Shown piece after piece: positions 18,812 to 32,626 of a stretch of 64,000 bases of DNA. A program made the translations under genes and the position numbers. This stretch comes from Thioalkalivibrio sp. AKL19 (GTDB taxonomy: Bacteria > Pseudomonadota > Gammaproteobacteria > Ectothiorhodospirales > Ectothiorhodospiraceae). The stretch is taken from NCBI RefSeq assembly GCF_000420165.1, contig NZ_ATUK01000003.1, positions 1-64,000 of the forward strand, written 5' to 3'. The notes under the pieces were generated by a model. That model searched no databases and was not told the DNA's origin. It saw nothing but the letters and a program-made list of their open reading frames with translations. Numbering within the stretch: position 1 is the stretch's first letter; each line of letters opens with the position of its first letter.

Positions 18812-19273
18812 TCAGCCGATGATGAACAAGGGCTGGCCGTATTCCACCGGATTGCCGTTCTCGACCAGGATGTCGCGGATGGTCCCCGCCTGGTCGGCCT
18901 CGATCGGGTTGAGCATCTTCATCGCCTCGATGATGCACAGGGTCTCGCCGACCTCCACCGTCTGGCCAACCTCGACGAACGGCTTCGAGCCCGGGCTGGG
19001 TGCGCGGTAGAACGTGCCGACCATCGGCGCGGTGACGCGGTGGCCGTCCATCTCCGGCGCCGCCTCGACCTCGCCGGCCGGGGCGGCGGCTGGCGGTGCG
19101 CCGGCCGGCGCGGGCGCCGCGGCGGGCAGGGGTGCCGGTGCCGGAGCGGCAACGGCGGTCCCGCCGGCCGAGCGGGTGATGCGGACCGACTCCTCGCCTT
19201 CGTGGATCTCGATCTCGTGGATGCCGCTCTCGTCGAGCAGGTCGATCAGTTTCTTGACCTTGCGAATGTCCAT
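18812..19273 (-). CDS. accB: acetyl-CoA carboxylase, biotin carboxyl carrier protein
   Basis: Carries the biotin that shuttles CO2 between AccC and the carboxyltransferase. The 153-residue protein has a short N-terminal domain ([13 protein letters not shown]), an alanine/proline-rich flexible linker (about 40-75) and the biotinyl domain (about 78-153) with the modified lysine in [13 protein letters not shown]. It is flanked by aroQ upstream (9 bp) and accC downstream, the common aroQ-accB-accC arrangement. Confidence 0.98.
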   Translation of the reverse strand: MDIRKVKKLIDLLDESGIHEIEIHEGEESVRITRSAGGTAVAAPAPAPLPAAAPAPAGAPPAAAPAGEVEAAPEMDGHRVTAPMVGTFYRAPSPGSKPFVEVGQTVEVGETLCIIEAMKMLNPIEADQAGTIRDILVENGNPVEYGQPLFIIG

Positions 19274-19282
19274 GGAAGCCTC

Positions 19283-19723
19283 TTATTCCTTGATAGCTGC
19301 AAGCGCCGCATCCAGCGCCAGCCGATAGCCAATGACCCCGAAGCCACTGACCAGGCCGGCGGCGACATCGCTCAGACGCGAGGTCTGGCGGAAGGGCTCG
19401 CGGGCGTGGATATTGCTGATATGGATCTCGTAGAACGGGATGGCGACGCCCAGCAGGGCATCGCGCAGGCTGACGCTGGTGTGGGTCAGGCCGCCCGGGT
19501 TGATCAGGATGCGCCGCACGCCCTCGCCGGGCGCGGCATGGATCCGGTCGATCAGATCGCCTTCGTGGTTGCTCTGGAAGCTGTCGAAGGAGGCATCGGC
19601 CTGTTCCGCCCGGGCCCTCAGGTCGGTCTCGATATCCGCCAGGGTCTGCGCGCCGTAGCGCTCCGGCTCCCGCTGTCCCAGCAGGTTCAGGTTGGGGCCG
19701 TTGAGCAGCAGTATGGATGCCAT
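19283..19723 (-). CDS. aroQ: 3-dehydroquinate dehydratase, type II
   Basis: Dehydrates 3-dehydroquinate in the shikimate pathway. The 146-residue length and motifs are typical of the dodecameric type II enzyme: [20 protein letters not shown] with the catalytic tyrosine, [31 protein letters not shown] and [15 protein letters not shown]. The start is the only ATG before the first motif, although no purine-rich ribosome site is visible before it. It is the first gene of the aroQ-accB-accC-prmA-DUF3426-dusB-fis run. The 190 bp upstream, to the lipoprotein stop, should hold the operon promoter, but no clear hexamers stand out. Confidence 0.96.
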   Translation of the reverse strand: MASILLLNGPNLNLLGQREPERYGAQTLADIETDLRARAEQADASFDSFQSNHEGDLIDRIHAAPGEGVRRILINPGGLTHTSVSLRDALLGVAIPFYEIHISNIHAREPFRQTSRLSDVAAGLVSGFGVIGYRLALDAALAAIKE

Positions 19724-19913
19724 GGCAGGGGGAATCGGTAGCGATCCTGTCGTGAATGGACGCGATTGCACCGAAAAATGATGGTGCGGCGAATGATCGG
19801 GATTCTGCCGCAGGAAGGGTGGGGGTGTCCAGCGCGAGACGCTGGAGTCGTCGCCAGAATGGGGTCGGCCCGGCACCCCGACGCTCGCCGGGTAGCGGGT
19901 CGTAACGTGCGGG

Positions 19914-20576
19914 TTACTCGGCGGTGAGCGGGAACAGGGTGAGCTCGACGCGGCGGTTCTGTTCGCGGCCGGCATCGGTGTCGTTGGACGCGACCGGCTG
20001 GTGCGGCCCGAGGCCGATGGTGTGCACCCGCACCGGCTGCACGCCACGGCGGATCAGGGCCTGACCCACGCTCTCGGCGCGGCGCTCCGAGAGGTCCATG
20101 TTGTATTCCACCCGGCCGGTGGAGTCGGTGTGCCCGGCGACCTCGACCCCGCTCTGGTCGAACTCCTCCAGCACCAGTGCGACCGAGTCGAGGACGTCAT
20201 GGAATTGCGGCTTGATCTCGCTGCGATCGAAATCGAAGGTGATATTGCTTGGCATGTTGAGGATGATGTTGTCGCCGTCGCGGGTCACGCTGACGCCCGT
20301 TCCGCGCAGCTGTTCGCGCAGGGCATCCTCCTGGCGGTCCATGTAGTTGCCGATGGCGCCGCCGGCCAGGGCCCCGATGCCGGCGCCAATCATGGCGCGC
20401 TGGGTGCGGTTGCGACTGCTGGTGACGCTGCCGAGCACCGCGCCGGTGGCAGCCCCGATGCCGGCCCCGATGGTGGCTCGGGAGACGCGTTCTTCCCCGG
20501 TGTACGGGTCGGTGGTGGTGCAGCCCATCACCAGTACCAGGGCGCTGGTGGCGGCCAGGGCGAGAATGCGTTGCAT
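19914..20576 (-). CDS. OmpA-family lipoprotein with glycine-zipper region
   Basis: A 220-residue outer-membrane lipoprotein. The signal peptide has a lipobox LVMGC with the lipidated cysteine at about residue 19. A glycine-rich segment follows (about 36-80, [14 protein letters not shown] and [15 protein letters not shown]), as in Rickettsia 17-kDa/YMGG glycine-zipper proteins. The C-terminal OmpA peptidoglycan-binding domain (about 105-220) has [33 protein letters not shown] and NRRVELTL. It resembles YiaD. It probably tethers the outer membrane to the cell wall. The gene is monocistronic by spacing, 104 bp downstream of aroE. Confidence 0.9.
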   Translation of the reverse strand: MQRILALAATSALVLVMGCTTTDPYTGEERVSRATIGAGIGAATGAVLGSVTSSRNRTQRAMIGAGIGALAGGAIGNYMDRQEDALREQLRGTGVSVTRDGDNIILNMPSNITFDFDRSEIKPQFHDVLDSVALVLEEFDQSGVEVAGHTDSTGRVEYNMDLSERRAESVGQALIRRGVQPVRVHTIGLGPHQPVASNDTDAGREQNRRVELTLFPLTAE

Positions 20577-20680
20577 GATGAATCTCCCGGTGTTCGCTGG
20601 CCCCGTGTGGATGTCGGGAACCTTGTACCCAGCTTGCGCCGTGGCGCGTGAACCGTCCATGAACCCGGGCGACGGGTGGG

Positions 20681-24103
<3,423 letters not shown>

Positions 24104-24117
<14 letters not shown>

Positions 24118-26683
24118 GGTCGCCGGAGGGCTGGGCGCTCAGGCGGCTGTCGCCGGTATTGTCACTGTCGCCGGACTTCGCGCCCCCCGATTTCTTCGCC
24201 GGCGAGGTCTTCGCGGCGGTCTTCTTCGTGCCCGTCTTGCTGGCGGCCTTCTTGCTCGTGGCCGCCTTCTTCGTGGGCGTCTTCTTCGTGCCGGACGACT
24301 TCGTGGTCGACTTGGCCGTGGTCTTGCCAGTGGCCTTGGTGGCGGTTTTCCCGGAGGTCTTTGCGGTCGACTTGGTCGCGCCCTTGCGGCCGCGGCCCTT
24401 GCGTTCCGGGGCGGCCGCGATCAGTTCCTGGCATTGCTCCAGCGTGAGGGACTTGGGGTCGGTCTCCTTCGGGATCTTGGCGTTCTTGTTGCCGTCCGTC
24501 ACATACGGGCCGTAGCGCCCGTTCAGGACCTGGATGCCCTCGTCATCGAAGCTCTTGATGAAACGCTCGGCGTCCTTTTTCTTCTTCTCGGCGACGATCT
24601 CCAGCGCGCGCGGCAGCTCGATGGTCCAGACATCGTCGTCCGGGCCCAGGGAGGCGTACTTGGAGCCGTACTTCACGTAGGGCCCGAAGCGGCCGATGTT
24701 CACCATCACCGGCTCGCCCTCGGGCGTCTCGCCGAGATCGCGCGGCAGCTTGAACAGCTCCAGCGCCTCGTCGAGGGTGATCTTGTCCATCTTCTGCCCG
24801 GGCAGCAGCCCGGCGAAGCGCGGCTTCTCCTCGTCGTCCTTGGTGCCGATCTGCACGATCGGCCCGAAGCGGCCGAGGCGCACGGAGACGGGGCGCCCGC
24901 TCTTGGGGTCCGGGCCCAGTTCGCGCGACTGCACGGCCTCGGCGCGGGTGACGTTCTCTTCCTTTTCCTTCACCCGGTCGCGGAAATCGCCCCAGAATTC
25001 CTCCAGCACCGGGACCCAGTCCTTTTCCCCGCGCGAGATGGCGTCCAGCTCGTCTTCCAGCTTCGCGGTGAAGTCGTAGTCGACGTAGCGGTCGAAGTGC
25101 TGGGTCAGGAAGCTGTTCACGATCCGGCCGGTATCAGTCGGGATGAAGCGCTTGCCGTCCATCTCCACGTACTCGCGCGACTGCAGGGTGGAGATGATGC
25201 TGGCGTAGGTCGACGGGCGGCCGATGCCGTATTCCTCCAGCGTCTTCACCAGGCTGGCCTCGGTGTAGCGCGGGGGCGGCTCGGTGAAGTGCTGGTCGGC
25301 GGTGACCTCGTTCAGCTTCACCGTGTCGCCCTCGGCCATCTCCGGCAGGCGCTTGTCCTCGTCGTCGTCCTGCGCGTCGTCGCGGCCCTCCTGGTAGACG
25401 GCGATGAAGCCGGGGTCGACCAGGGTGGAGCCGGTGGCGCGGAAGCGGTGTTCGGTGTCGCCGGGGACCAGGTCGGCGGCGACGGTGTCGAAGGTCGCGT
25501 GGATCATCTGGCAGGCGACGGTGCGCTTCCAGATCAGGTCGTACAGGCGCGCCTGATCGCTGCTGAGGCGCTCGCGTACTTCGTTCGGCAGACGGCGCAC
25601 GGAGGTCGGGCGGATGGCCTCGTGGGCCTCCTGGGCGTTCTTCGACTTGGTCTTGTACTGGCGCGGGCTGTCCGGGACGTTGTTGGCGCCGTAGCGTTCC
25701 TCGATCAGACCACGCATCTCGGCGATCGCCTCGCCGGCCAGGGCCACCGAGTCGGTACGCATGTAGGTGATCAGGCCGATCGCGCCGGAGCCCAGATCGA
25801 TCCCCTCGTAGAGCTGCTGCGCGGTGCGCATGGTGCGGCTGGCGGTGAAGCCCAGCTTGCGCGAGGCCTCCTGCTGCAGGGTCGAGGTGGTGAACGGCGC
25901 GGCCGGATTGCGGCGGCGCTGCTTCTTCTCGACCTTCGCGACTTTGAGTTCGCCACCGGCGGCGTCGGTCAGCCGCTTCTGCGCATCATGCGCGAGATCG
26001 GCACTGTTGAGGTCGAACTGGTCCAGCTTGTTGCCATCGAGGTGGGTCAGGCGCGCGGTGAAGGCCTGGCCCTGGCGTTCGCTCAGGGCATCCAGGGTCC
26101 AGTATTCGCGCGCGACGAAGGCCTCGATCTCGTCCTCGCGCTCGCAGATCATGCGCAGCGCGGGGCTCTGTACGCGCCCGGCGGACAGGCCGCGCTTGAT
26201 CTTGCGCCACAGCAGTGGCGAGAGGTTGAAGCCGACCAGGTAGTCCAGCGCGCGCCGCGCTTGCTGGGCGTCGATCAGTGGCTGGGCCAGGTCGCGCGGT
26301 TCCTCGATCGCCTGCTGGATCGCCTTCTTGGTGATCTCGTGGAACACCACGCGGTGCACGCCGCGATTCTCCAGCAGCCCGCGTTCGCGCAGGACCTCGT
26401 AGAGATGCCAGGAGATCGCCTCGCCTTCACGGTCGGGGTCAGTCGCGAGGATCAGGTCGTCGGCCTTCTTCAGCGCCTTGGCGATCGCCTCGATCTGCTT
26501 CTCGCTGCGCTCGATGATGTCGTACTTCATCCGGAAGCCGTCTTCCGGATCCACCGCGCCCTCCTTGGGGACCAGGTCGCGCACATGGCCGTACGAGGCG
26601 AGGACCTGGTAGTCGGGGCCCAGGTACTTCTCGATGGTCTTGCCCTTGGCGGGGGACTCTACAATGACGAGGTGCTTGCTCAT
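24104..26683 (-). CDS. topA: DNA topoisomerase I
   Basis: Type IA topoisomerase that relaxes negative supercoils. The 859-residue protein starts MSKHLVIVESPAKGKTIEKYL (Toprim domain). It has the DPDREGEAISWH metal motif near residue 85 and the active-site tyrosine in LITYMRTDS near residue 306. In place of the tetracysteine zinc ribbons of E. coli TopA it carries three CRPT-type repeats (RLGRFGPIVQIG, NIGRFGPYVKYG, NGRYGPYVTDG). A Lys/Ala/Thr-rich tail of about 100 residues follows, probably a DNA-binding extension. The start at 26683 is chosen over 26749 for homology. Confidence 0.97.
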
Positions 26684-26823
26684 GTCGCTCGGGACCGTCT
26701 CCGTGGCAGCGGGTTCCGTGTCGGGGCGGTGGCGGCTGCAGGTGTGCAACCGGCTTCACGGGCGCTAAAGACTAGATGAGGAAAACGCCCGTGGCTACCG
26801 CATGACCTCGAAAGACGGGGAAG

Positions 26824-27309
26824 TCAGTGCAGATAATCCACGGCCGACGGCCCCGAATCGTCGCGCATGACCTCTTCCAGGCGGGAGTAGGCGATCGCGT
26901 CGTCCGGCTGGTTGAACAGCACCATCAGGACCACCCAGCGCAGCTGGTCGAGATCGATTTCCTCGGCATCCAGCTCCATCACGCGGTCCAGTACCAGTTC
27001 CCGGGTGCCGGCGGTCAGCAACCCATTCTGTTCCAGGTGCAGCAGGAAGCCGTGGGCCTCGGTGTCCAGGCGCTTGCGCTCTTCGGGGGCGTAGATCCGA
27101 TGGGCCGCGCCATCCCCGCCGCGGCCGGCCAGCGGGGCCTCGCTCATCAGGCGGTCCAGCCAGCCGAGGGCGCGATCGATCTCGCGCCGGGCGAAACCGG
27201 CCTCCACCAGGTGGCGTTCCAGTTCCGAGCGGTCCGGATCCTCGTCGGATTCCTCGTCGATGGTGTGCTCGAAGAGATACATGAGCACATCCAGCACGTT
27301 CTCGTTCAT
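26824..27309 (-). CDS. smg: Smg/DUF494 family protein
   Basis: A 161-residue acidic soluble protein starting MNENVLDVLMYLFEHTI, with the two-part helical composition of the DUF494 (Smg) family. It ends with LDQLRWVVLMVLFNQPDDAIAYSRLEEVMRD. No biochemical activity is established. It is conserved between dprA and topA in many gammaproteobacteria, as here. The start overlaps the dprA stop by four bases, so the two are coupled; topA follows 140 bp downstream. Confidence 0.93.
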   Translation of the reverse strand: MNENVLDVLMYLFEHTIDEESDEDPDRSELERHLVEAGFARREIDRALGWLDRLMSEAPLAGRGGDGAAHRIYAPEERKRLDTEAHGFLLHLEQNGLLTAGTRELVLDRVMELDAEEIDLDQLRWVVLMVLFNQPDDAIAYSRLEEVMRDDSGPSAVDYLH

Positions 27310-28445
27310 GATTCGGGGGATCCTGCGTCGAGGCGCTGGTAGCGCCCGTGGTCGAGGGCGGCCACGCGGCCATGGAGTTCAAGCAAAACCAGCATGGATG
27401 AAAGCTGTTCGATGGTCAATTTGGTGCGTTCACGCAGGGTCTCCAGCGGGACCGGGTCGAAACCCATCGCGTTCAGGACGCGTTCCTGCTCCGGGTCCAG
27501 TGGTTCGCGGGCGGGCTCGGTCCGGGTGACAGGCGCATTGGGTGCCACCCCCAGCCAGTCCGCGAGATCGTCCAGGATCTCCTCGGCCGACTCCACCAGC
27601 TGGGCCCCGTCCCGGATCAGCCGGTGGCAGCCACGGCTGGCGGGGCTGAACACCGAGCCGGGGACCGCATAGACCTGTCGGCCCTGCTCGGCCGCCAGGC
27701 GTGCCGTGATCAGCGACCCGCTCTTCAGGGCCGCCTCGACGACCAGGGTGGCCAGCGACAGGCCGCTGATCACCCGGTTGCGCTGGGGGAAATTCCGCGC
27801 CAGCGGCCGGGTATCGGTGGGCCACAGCGAGACCACCAGGCCATGGTCCGCGATGCGGTGGGCGAGGCGTCGATGCTGGGCAGGGTAGATGCGGTCGGGC
27901 CCGGTGGCGACCACCGCGATGGTGCGTCCGCCGGGCGCGGCCAGGGCGCCTTCGTGGGCCGCGCCGTCGATGCCGCGCGCCAGGCCACTGGTAATCGTGA
28001 GCCCGGCCGCGGCCAGTTCGCGCGCGAATTCGCTGGCCAGCCGCTCGCCCTGCGGGGTGGCGTCGCGACTGCCGACGATCCCTACCTGCGGGGCGCGCAG
28101 CAGGTCCGGGTTGCCGTTGAGGTACAGCACCGGTGGCGGGTCGGGGAGTTCGGCCAGCAGGGGCGGATAGGCCGGGTCGTCCAGGCACAGCAGGGAATGC
28201 CGGGGGTCGGCATCCAGCCAGGCCCGGTCGGCCGCGGCACCGGTTTCGCGGGCCTGGCGTGCGGCGTCGTCCAGCTTGAGGTCGATGCCCGCGCGCTGCC
28301 ATTCGGCAGCGGGGGCGGCGAGGGCGTGGCCCGGGGTACCGAAGGCCTCGACCAGTTGCAGCAGGCGCCGCGGACCGAGACCGGGGGTGTTGATCAGGCG
28401 CAGCCAGTCCTCGTGCGGGGCGGCCGCCCCGCTGGCATCATCCAT
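27306..28445 (-). CDS. dprA: DNA processing protein DprA
   Basis: Loads RecA onto incoming single-stranded DNA during natural transformation. The 379-residue protein has an N-terminal SAM-like segment (LRLINTPGLGPRRLLQLVEAFG) and a Rossmann-like core with VGSRDATPQGERLA, ITSGLARGIDGAAHEGAL, VVATGPDRIYP and AVPGSVFSPASRGCHRLIRDGA. It ends in a C-terminal winged-helix region. The start is uncertain: the ATG at 28445 has GGAGG only one base away, and the alternative is a TTG at 28460. It overlaps smg by four bases and lies 21 bp downstream of the LysM gene. Confidence 0.93.
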   Translation of the reverse strand: MDDASGAAAPHEDWLRLINTPGLGPRRLLQLVEAFGTPGHALAAPAAEWQRAGIDLKLDDAARQARETGAAADRAWLDADPRHSLLCLDDPAYPPLLAELPDPPPVLYLNGNPDLLRAPQVGIVGSRDATPQGERLASEFARELAAAGLTITSGLARGIDGAAHEGALAAPGGRTIAVVATGPDRIYPAQHRRLAHRIADHGLVVSLWPTDTRPLARNFPQRNRVISGLSLATLVVEAALKSGSLITARLAAEQGRQVYAVPGSVFSPASRGCHRLIRDGAQLVESAEEILDDLADWLGVAPNAPVTRTEPAREPLDPEQERVLNAMGFDPVPLETLRERTKLTIEQLSSMLVLLELHGRVAALDHGRYQRLDAGSPES

Positions 28446-28466
28446 GCCTCCGGATCGCAAGCCCGA

Positions 28467-29627
28467 TCAGGGAGTGCGAACCTTGTCGCCCTCGCGGAGG
28501 GTGCGTTCGGCGTCGGTCACCAGCACGTAGGAGACCTTCTCGAAGGTCTGGAAGACCATCACGGTGCCGACTTCCTCTTCCGGCAGGGTGACCACGTCGT
28601 TGGCGCGATCGCTGATCGGGTCGCGCACCTCGCGTCCGGCGGTGAAGGCGGCAAAGACCTGGCCGTTCTCGATGCCGTCGCGTTCGCCGCGATTGATGAT
28701 GGCGGCCTGGAGCTGGCCGATCTGGCTGATCGCGTCGAACAGCGAGATGATCGTGCCCTCGGTGCCGGCCGGTGCGCGGCCAATGTCGAACAGCATGTCC
28801 TGCTCTTCGGCATAGGGCACCAGGCGGTCGCCGCGGATGGCCTCGCGCTCGCCCTTGCGGATGTCCGCCCGGGCGACGTTGCCCGGTTCGATGATCTCGG
28901 CCTCGCCTACTGGCAGGGTGGCGACGCCCAGCTCCTCCCCGGTGTCCGGGTCGGTCAGCATGCCGTCGTGGCGCACGATGTGGTAGAGCTCGTACTGCTC
29001 GGTGTCCTCGGCGTTGCGCACGTAGACCCGGTCACCCGGGCCGAAGATCACGCGCTCGTCCTGCGAGGCGAGGATGTACGGGGCATTCTCGAGGGTCTCC
29101 TCGTCCAGCACCTGCGGGCGGAACATGAACGACTGCAGGGTGGAGATGGGGGAGACGTCCTCGTCGCGTTCCACCACCCGGGCCTCGGGCGAGAGGCGAT
29201 GGGTGGGGCGCACGCGCGGGCCGCCGTCGACCATGATGCGTGGCTGACCATCCACGTAATGGATGCTCAGCACGTCGCCCGGATAGATCAGGTGGGGGTT
29301 CTCGATCTCGGGATTGACCAGCCAGATCTCCGGCCAGTACCAGGGATCCTGCAGGAACATCGCGGAGATATCCCAGAGGGTGTCGCCCTTCTTCACCACG
29401 TAGCGTTCCGGCGCGGATTCGCGGATCTCCGGCTCGCGCTCGGCGGTGGCGCGTTCTTCCTGTGCGTCGCGTGCCGGGCGGGCTTCGGCCTGGGTGTCGC
29501 CGGAATCGGACGCGCCCGTTTCGCCGCCGCCGTTCTCCGGTGTGGCCGCGCAGGCGCCCAGCAACAGCGTTACACTGAACAGAACGCCCGGCAGAACGAA
29601 GGTCGTGGTGGCCCTGGTCTTGTACAT
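28467..29627 (-). CDS. LysM-domain lipoprotein
   Basis: A 386-residue envelope protein with a lipoprotein signal (lipobox LLLGAC, cysteine about residue 26) and an acidic low-complexity linker. A LysM peptidoglycan-binding domain lies at about residues 76-125 (YVVKKGDTLWDISAMFLQDPWYWPEIW). A long conserved C-terminal region of about 250 residues is found with LysM at the head of dprA operons across proteobacteria. It probably helps cell-wall maintenance or division; no catalytic motif is visible. A GGGGAC ribosome site precedes the ATG. It is divergent from def with 142 bp between. Confidence 0.88.
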   Translation of the reverse strand: MYKTRATTTFVLPGVLFSVTLLLGACAATPENGGGETGASDSGDTQAEARPARDAQEERATAEREPEIRESAPERYVVKKGDTLWDISAMFLQDPWYWPEIWLVNPEIENPHLIYPGDVLSIHYVDGQPRIMVDGGPRVRPTHRLSPEARVVERDEDVSPISTLQSFMFRPQVLDEETLENAPYILASQDERVIFGPGDRVYVRNAEDTEQYELYHIVRHDGMLTDPDTGEELGVATLPVGEAEIIEPGNVARADIRKGEREAIRGDRLVPYAEEQDMLFDIGRAPAGTEGTIISLFDAISQIGQLQAAIINRGERDGIENGQVFAAFTAGREVRDPISDRANDVVTLPEEEVGTVMVFQTFEKVSYVLVTDAERTLREGDKVRTP

Positions 29628-29769
29628 TTTGGTGTCCCCTGTCAGGTCCGCGCGCTCCCCGAGCCTTCCTGTGGCCCGGCCCCAATCGGATGACGCAATT
29701 CCGCGGATATTGCGGTCCAACGTTAGCAGAATTGCGACGTCTGTACAGTACAAAGTTTGAGGTTTTTTC

Positions 29770-30303
29770 ATGGCCAAACGTGAAATCCTGCACTTCCCCG
29801 ATCCCCGGTTGCGGCTCAAGGCCGAGCCGGTGGCCGAGGTGGACGACGAGATCCGTACCCTGGTCGACGACATGCTCGAGACCATGTACGCCGCGCCCGG
29901 CATTGGTCTGGCAGCCACGCAGATCAACGTGCAAAAGCGCGTGCTGGTGGCGGATGTCTCCGAGGATCAGAGCGAGCCGCATGCCCTGATCAACCCCGAG
30001 ATCCTGGAGACCTCGGGCGAGGAGGAGATGGACGAGGGCTGCCTGTCCGTACCCGGGTTCTACGAAAAGGTGCAGCGCGCCGACCGCATCCGCGTGCGCG
30101 CCCTGGGGCGGGATGGCCAGCCCTTCGAGCTGGATATCGACGGCCTGCTCGCGGTGTGCATCCAGCACGAGATCGACCACCTCGACGGCAAGCTGTTCGT
30201 CGATTACCTGTCCAGTCTCAAGCGCAGCCGCATCCGCAAGAAGCTGGAGAAGCAGGGCGCCCGGGCGGGGGCAGGTGACAAGGCCGCGGTCCCCGCGGTC
30301 TGA
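29770..30303 (+). CDS. def: peptide deformylase
   Basis: Metalloenzyme that removes the formyl group from nascent proteins. The 177-residue product carries all three signatures: GIGLAATQ (about 45-52), EGCLSVPG with the metal cysteine, and [12 protein letters not shown] with the HExxH metal site. It heads the plus-strand operon def-fmt-rsmB-DUF4390, with one-base overlaps (TGATG) at each junction, and is divergent from the LysM gene as in most gammaproteobacteria. It ends with a Lys/Arg-rich stretch ([14 protein letters not shown]) and a short alanine-rich tail. Confidence 0.98.
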   Translation: MAKREILHFPDPRLRLKAEPVAEVDDEIRTLVDDMLETMYAAPGIGLAATQINVQKRVLVADVSEDQSEPHALINPEILETSGEEEMDEGCLSVPGFYEKVQRADRIRVRALGRDGQPFELDIDGLLAVCIQHEIDHLDGKLFVDYLSSLKRSRIRKKLEKQGARAGAGDKAAVPAV

Positions 30304-31268
30304 TGGGGGTGGCGGACACGGACGTCGAGTCCCTGCGCATCGTCTATGCCGGGACGCCCGAATTCGCGGTCCCGGCGCTGGAGGCCCTGATCGAGAACGG
30401 GCATGCGCCGGTCGCGGTCTACACCCAGCCGGATCGCCCGTCCGGGCGCGGGCGCAAGTTGCGCCCGGGTCCGGTGAAGCAGGTTGCCGAGGGCGCGGGC
30501 CTGCCGGTGGTGCAGCCCGAGAGTCTCAAGGGTGCCGAGGCGCAGGCGGAGCTCGCGGCCTGGCGCCCGGACATCCTGATCGTGGCGGCCTACGGGCTCA
30601 TCCTGCCGCGCGCCGTTCTCGCGATCCCGCCGCTCGGCGGCCTCAATATCCATGCCTCGCTGCTACCGCGCTGGCGCGGCGCGGCGCCGATCCATCGCGC
30701 CATCCTCGCGGGGGATTCCGAGACCGGGGTCTGCCTGATGCAGATGGCCCCGGGGCTGGATACCGGCCCGGTGCATGCCTGTCGGCGCACCCCGATTACG
30801 CCGGAGACCACCACCGGAAGCCTGCACGACACCCTCGCCCGCGAGGGCGCGGAGTTGCTGGTGGAGCAGCTGCCGGCGATTGCCGCGGGCGAGTCGGCCC
30901 CCTGGCCACAGGACGACGCGCAGGCCACCTATGCCCGCAAGCTGGAGAAACAGGAGGCCTGGATGGACTGGACGCAACCGGCCGTCGCCCTGGGTCGTCA
31001 GGTGCGCGCGTTCAACCCCTGGCCGGTCGCCCAGACCGGCTGGCAGGGGCAGGCCGTGCGGGTGCACGCCGCGCGCCCCATTGCCAGTGCCACTGATGCG
31101 GCGCCGGGCACCATTCTGGAGGCCGGGGCGGAAGGCGTGGACGTGGCCACCGGGGATGGCATCCTGCGGCTGCAAACGGTGCAACTGCCCGGGCGGCGCG
31201 CGGTCGCGGCGTCCGACTGGGCCCGCAACGCGGACCTGGCGGGCCAGACCCTGACGGGGGCGGTCTGA
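30303..31268 (+). CDS. fmt: methionyl-tRNA formyltransferase
   Basis: Formylates initiator Met-tRNA with 10-formyl-tetrahydrofolate. The 321-residue protein shows [66 protein letters not shown] with catalytic Asn and His, and LDTGPV. The N-terminus has about nine extra residues (MGVADTDVE) compared with E. coli. Its ATG overlaps the def stop by one base, and its stop overlaps the rsmB start by one base, so translation is coupled along the operon. Confidence 0.97.
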   Translation: MGVADTDVESLRIVYAGTPEFAVPALEALIENGHAPVAVYTQPDRPSGRGRKLRPGPVKQVAEGAGLPVVQPESLKGAEAQAELAAWRPDILIVAAYGLILPRAVLAIPPLGGLNIHASLLPRWRGAAPIHRAILAGDSETGVCLMQMAPGLDTGPVHACRRTPITPETTTGSLHDTLAREGAELLVEQLPAIAAGESAPWPQDDAQATYARKLEKQEAWMDWTQPAVALGRQVRAFNPWPVAQTGWQGQAVRVHAARPIASATDAAPGTILEAGAEGVDVATGDGILRLQTVQLPGRRAVAASDWARNADLAGQTLTGAV

Positions 31269-32626
31269 TGGCAGGCAAGCAAAAGCGTGTGGTGCCCTCG
31301 CGGGTGGATTCGCGTTCGCCGCGCCAGCGGGCGCTGGAGGCGGTCGAGCGCGTGGTACTGCAGGGGCAGTCGCTGACCCGGGCGGTGGACCTGGTGACCG
31401 AGGGGCTCGCGCCGCGCGATGCCGCCTGGGTGCAGGCGCTCGCCTACACCACCCTGCGCTGGTATCCGCAGCTGGAGGGGCTGGTCGGCGGGTTTCTCGA
31501 CCGACCGCTGCGCAAAAAGGATGCCGTGATCGGCGTGCTGTTGGCGCAGGGCCTGGCCGAGGTCCTGCACTTTGGCACGCGTGATCACGCCGCGGTGCGC
31601 GAGACCGCCGAGCTGGCGCGCGAGATCCATCGCCCCGGCGCGGTGGGGCTGATCAACGCGGTGCTGCGCCGTGCCCTGCGCGAGCAGGATGCGCTGGCCG
31701 CCCGGATCGAGGCCGAGCCGGGCCTGCGCTATGCGGTCCCGGACTGGTTGCTGGAGGCGATTCGCGACGCCTGGCCCGAGGACTGGGAGACGCTGCTCGA
31801 GGCCTCGACGCTGCCGGCGCCGATGACCCTGCGGGTGAACCTCCAGCGCGGCAGCCGCGAGGCGGCGCTGGAGGCGCTGGCCGCTGCGGGGACGCCGGCC
31901 TGGCCGCACCCGGTACTCGCCAGCGCGCTGACCCTGGAGAATCCGGTCGACGTCGGGGCGCTGCCGGGGTTTGCCGACGGGGCGCTGTCCGTCCAGGACG
32001 CCTCGGCGCAATGGGCCGGGCACCTGCTGGACCCACGGCCGGGCGAGCGCGTGCTGGACGCCTGCGCGGCGCCGGGCGGCAAGACCGGGCACCTGCTGGA
32101 GCGCGCCGGCGGGAAACTGGACCTGACCGCGCTGGACAACGATCCCGAGCGCCTGGAGCAGGTGCGCGAGAACCTCGACCGGCTGGGCTTTGAGGCGCAC
32201 CGGGTCGCGGCCGACCTGGAGGCCACAGACGACTGGTGGGACGGCGAGGCCTTCGACGCGATCCTGCTCGACGTGCCCTGTTCCGCCACCGGCGTGATCC
32301 GGCGTCACCCGGATATCAAGACCCTGCGCCGAGCCGAGGACATCCCGCGCCTGGCCGCGGAGCAGGCTCGCCTGCTGGCCGGTGCCTGGCGCCTGCTGCG
32401 TCCCGGCGGGCGGCTGTTGTATGCGACCTGCTCGTTGCTGTCGCCGGAAAACGAGGCCGTTGTGGCCCCGTTCGTGGCCGCGACCGCGGATGCGCGGGTG
32501 CTGCCCGTGAACGGCGATGCGGGGATCCCCGGAGGCCGGCCGCGCGAGGTCGGCGTGTCGCTGCCGCTGGGGCTCGAGGGCGGTGATGGCTTTTACTATG
32601 CGCTACTGGAGAAGCAGGTCCCCTGA
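31268..32626 (+). CDS. rsmB: 16S rRNA (cytosine-967-C5) methyltransferase
   Basis: Methylates C967 of 16S rRNA. The 452-residue protein has an N-terminal NusB-like RNA-binding domain (about 15-150). The SAM-dependent m5C methyltransferase domain has DACAAPGGKTGHLLE, LDNDPERLEQV, LLDVPCSATGVIRRHPDIK with the conserved Pro-Cys, and YATCSLLSPENE with the second catalytic cysteine. It follows the standard def-fmt-rsmB order with one-base overlaps on both sides. Confidence 0.97.
   Translation: MAGKQKRVVPSRVDSRSPRQRALEAVERVVLQGQSLTRAVDLVTEGLAPRDAAWVQALAYTTLRWYPQLEGLVGGFLDRPLRKKDAVIGVLLAQGLAEVLHFGTRDHAAVRETAELAREIHRPGAVGLINAVLRRALREQDALAARIEAEPGLRYAVPDWLLEAIRDAWPEDWETLLEASTLPAPMTLRVNLQRGSREAALEALAAAGTPAWPHPVLASALTLENPVDVGALPGFADGALSVQDASAQWAGHLLDPRPGERVLDACAAPGGKTGHLLERAGGKLDLTALDNDPERLEQVRENLDRLGFEAHRVAADLEATDDWWDGEAFDAILLDVPCSATGVIRRHPDIKTLRRAEDIPRLAAEQARLLAGAWRLLRPGGRLLYATCSLLSPENEAVVAPFVAATADARVLPVNGDAGIPGGRPREVGVSLPLGLEGGDGFYYALLEKQVP

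Noticed and set aside
24434-26779. Long plus-strand frame of about 780 codons opposite topA
   Set aside because: An antisense shadow of topA; composition is rich in Leu, Gly, Val and Ala without recognisable domains.
29730-29760. Possible LexA box in the LysM-def gap (CTGTACAGTACAAAG)
   Set aside because: The CTGT half-site is not followed by ACAG at the required spacing.
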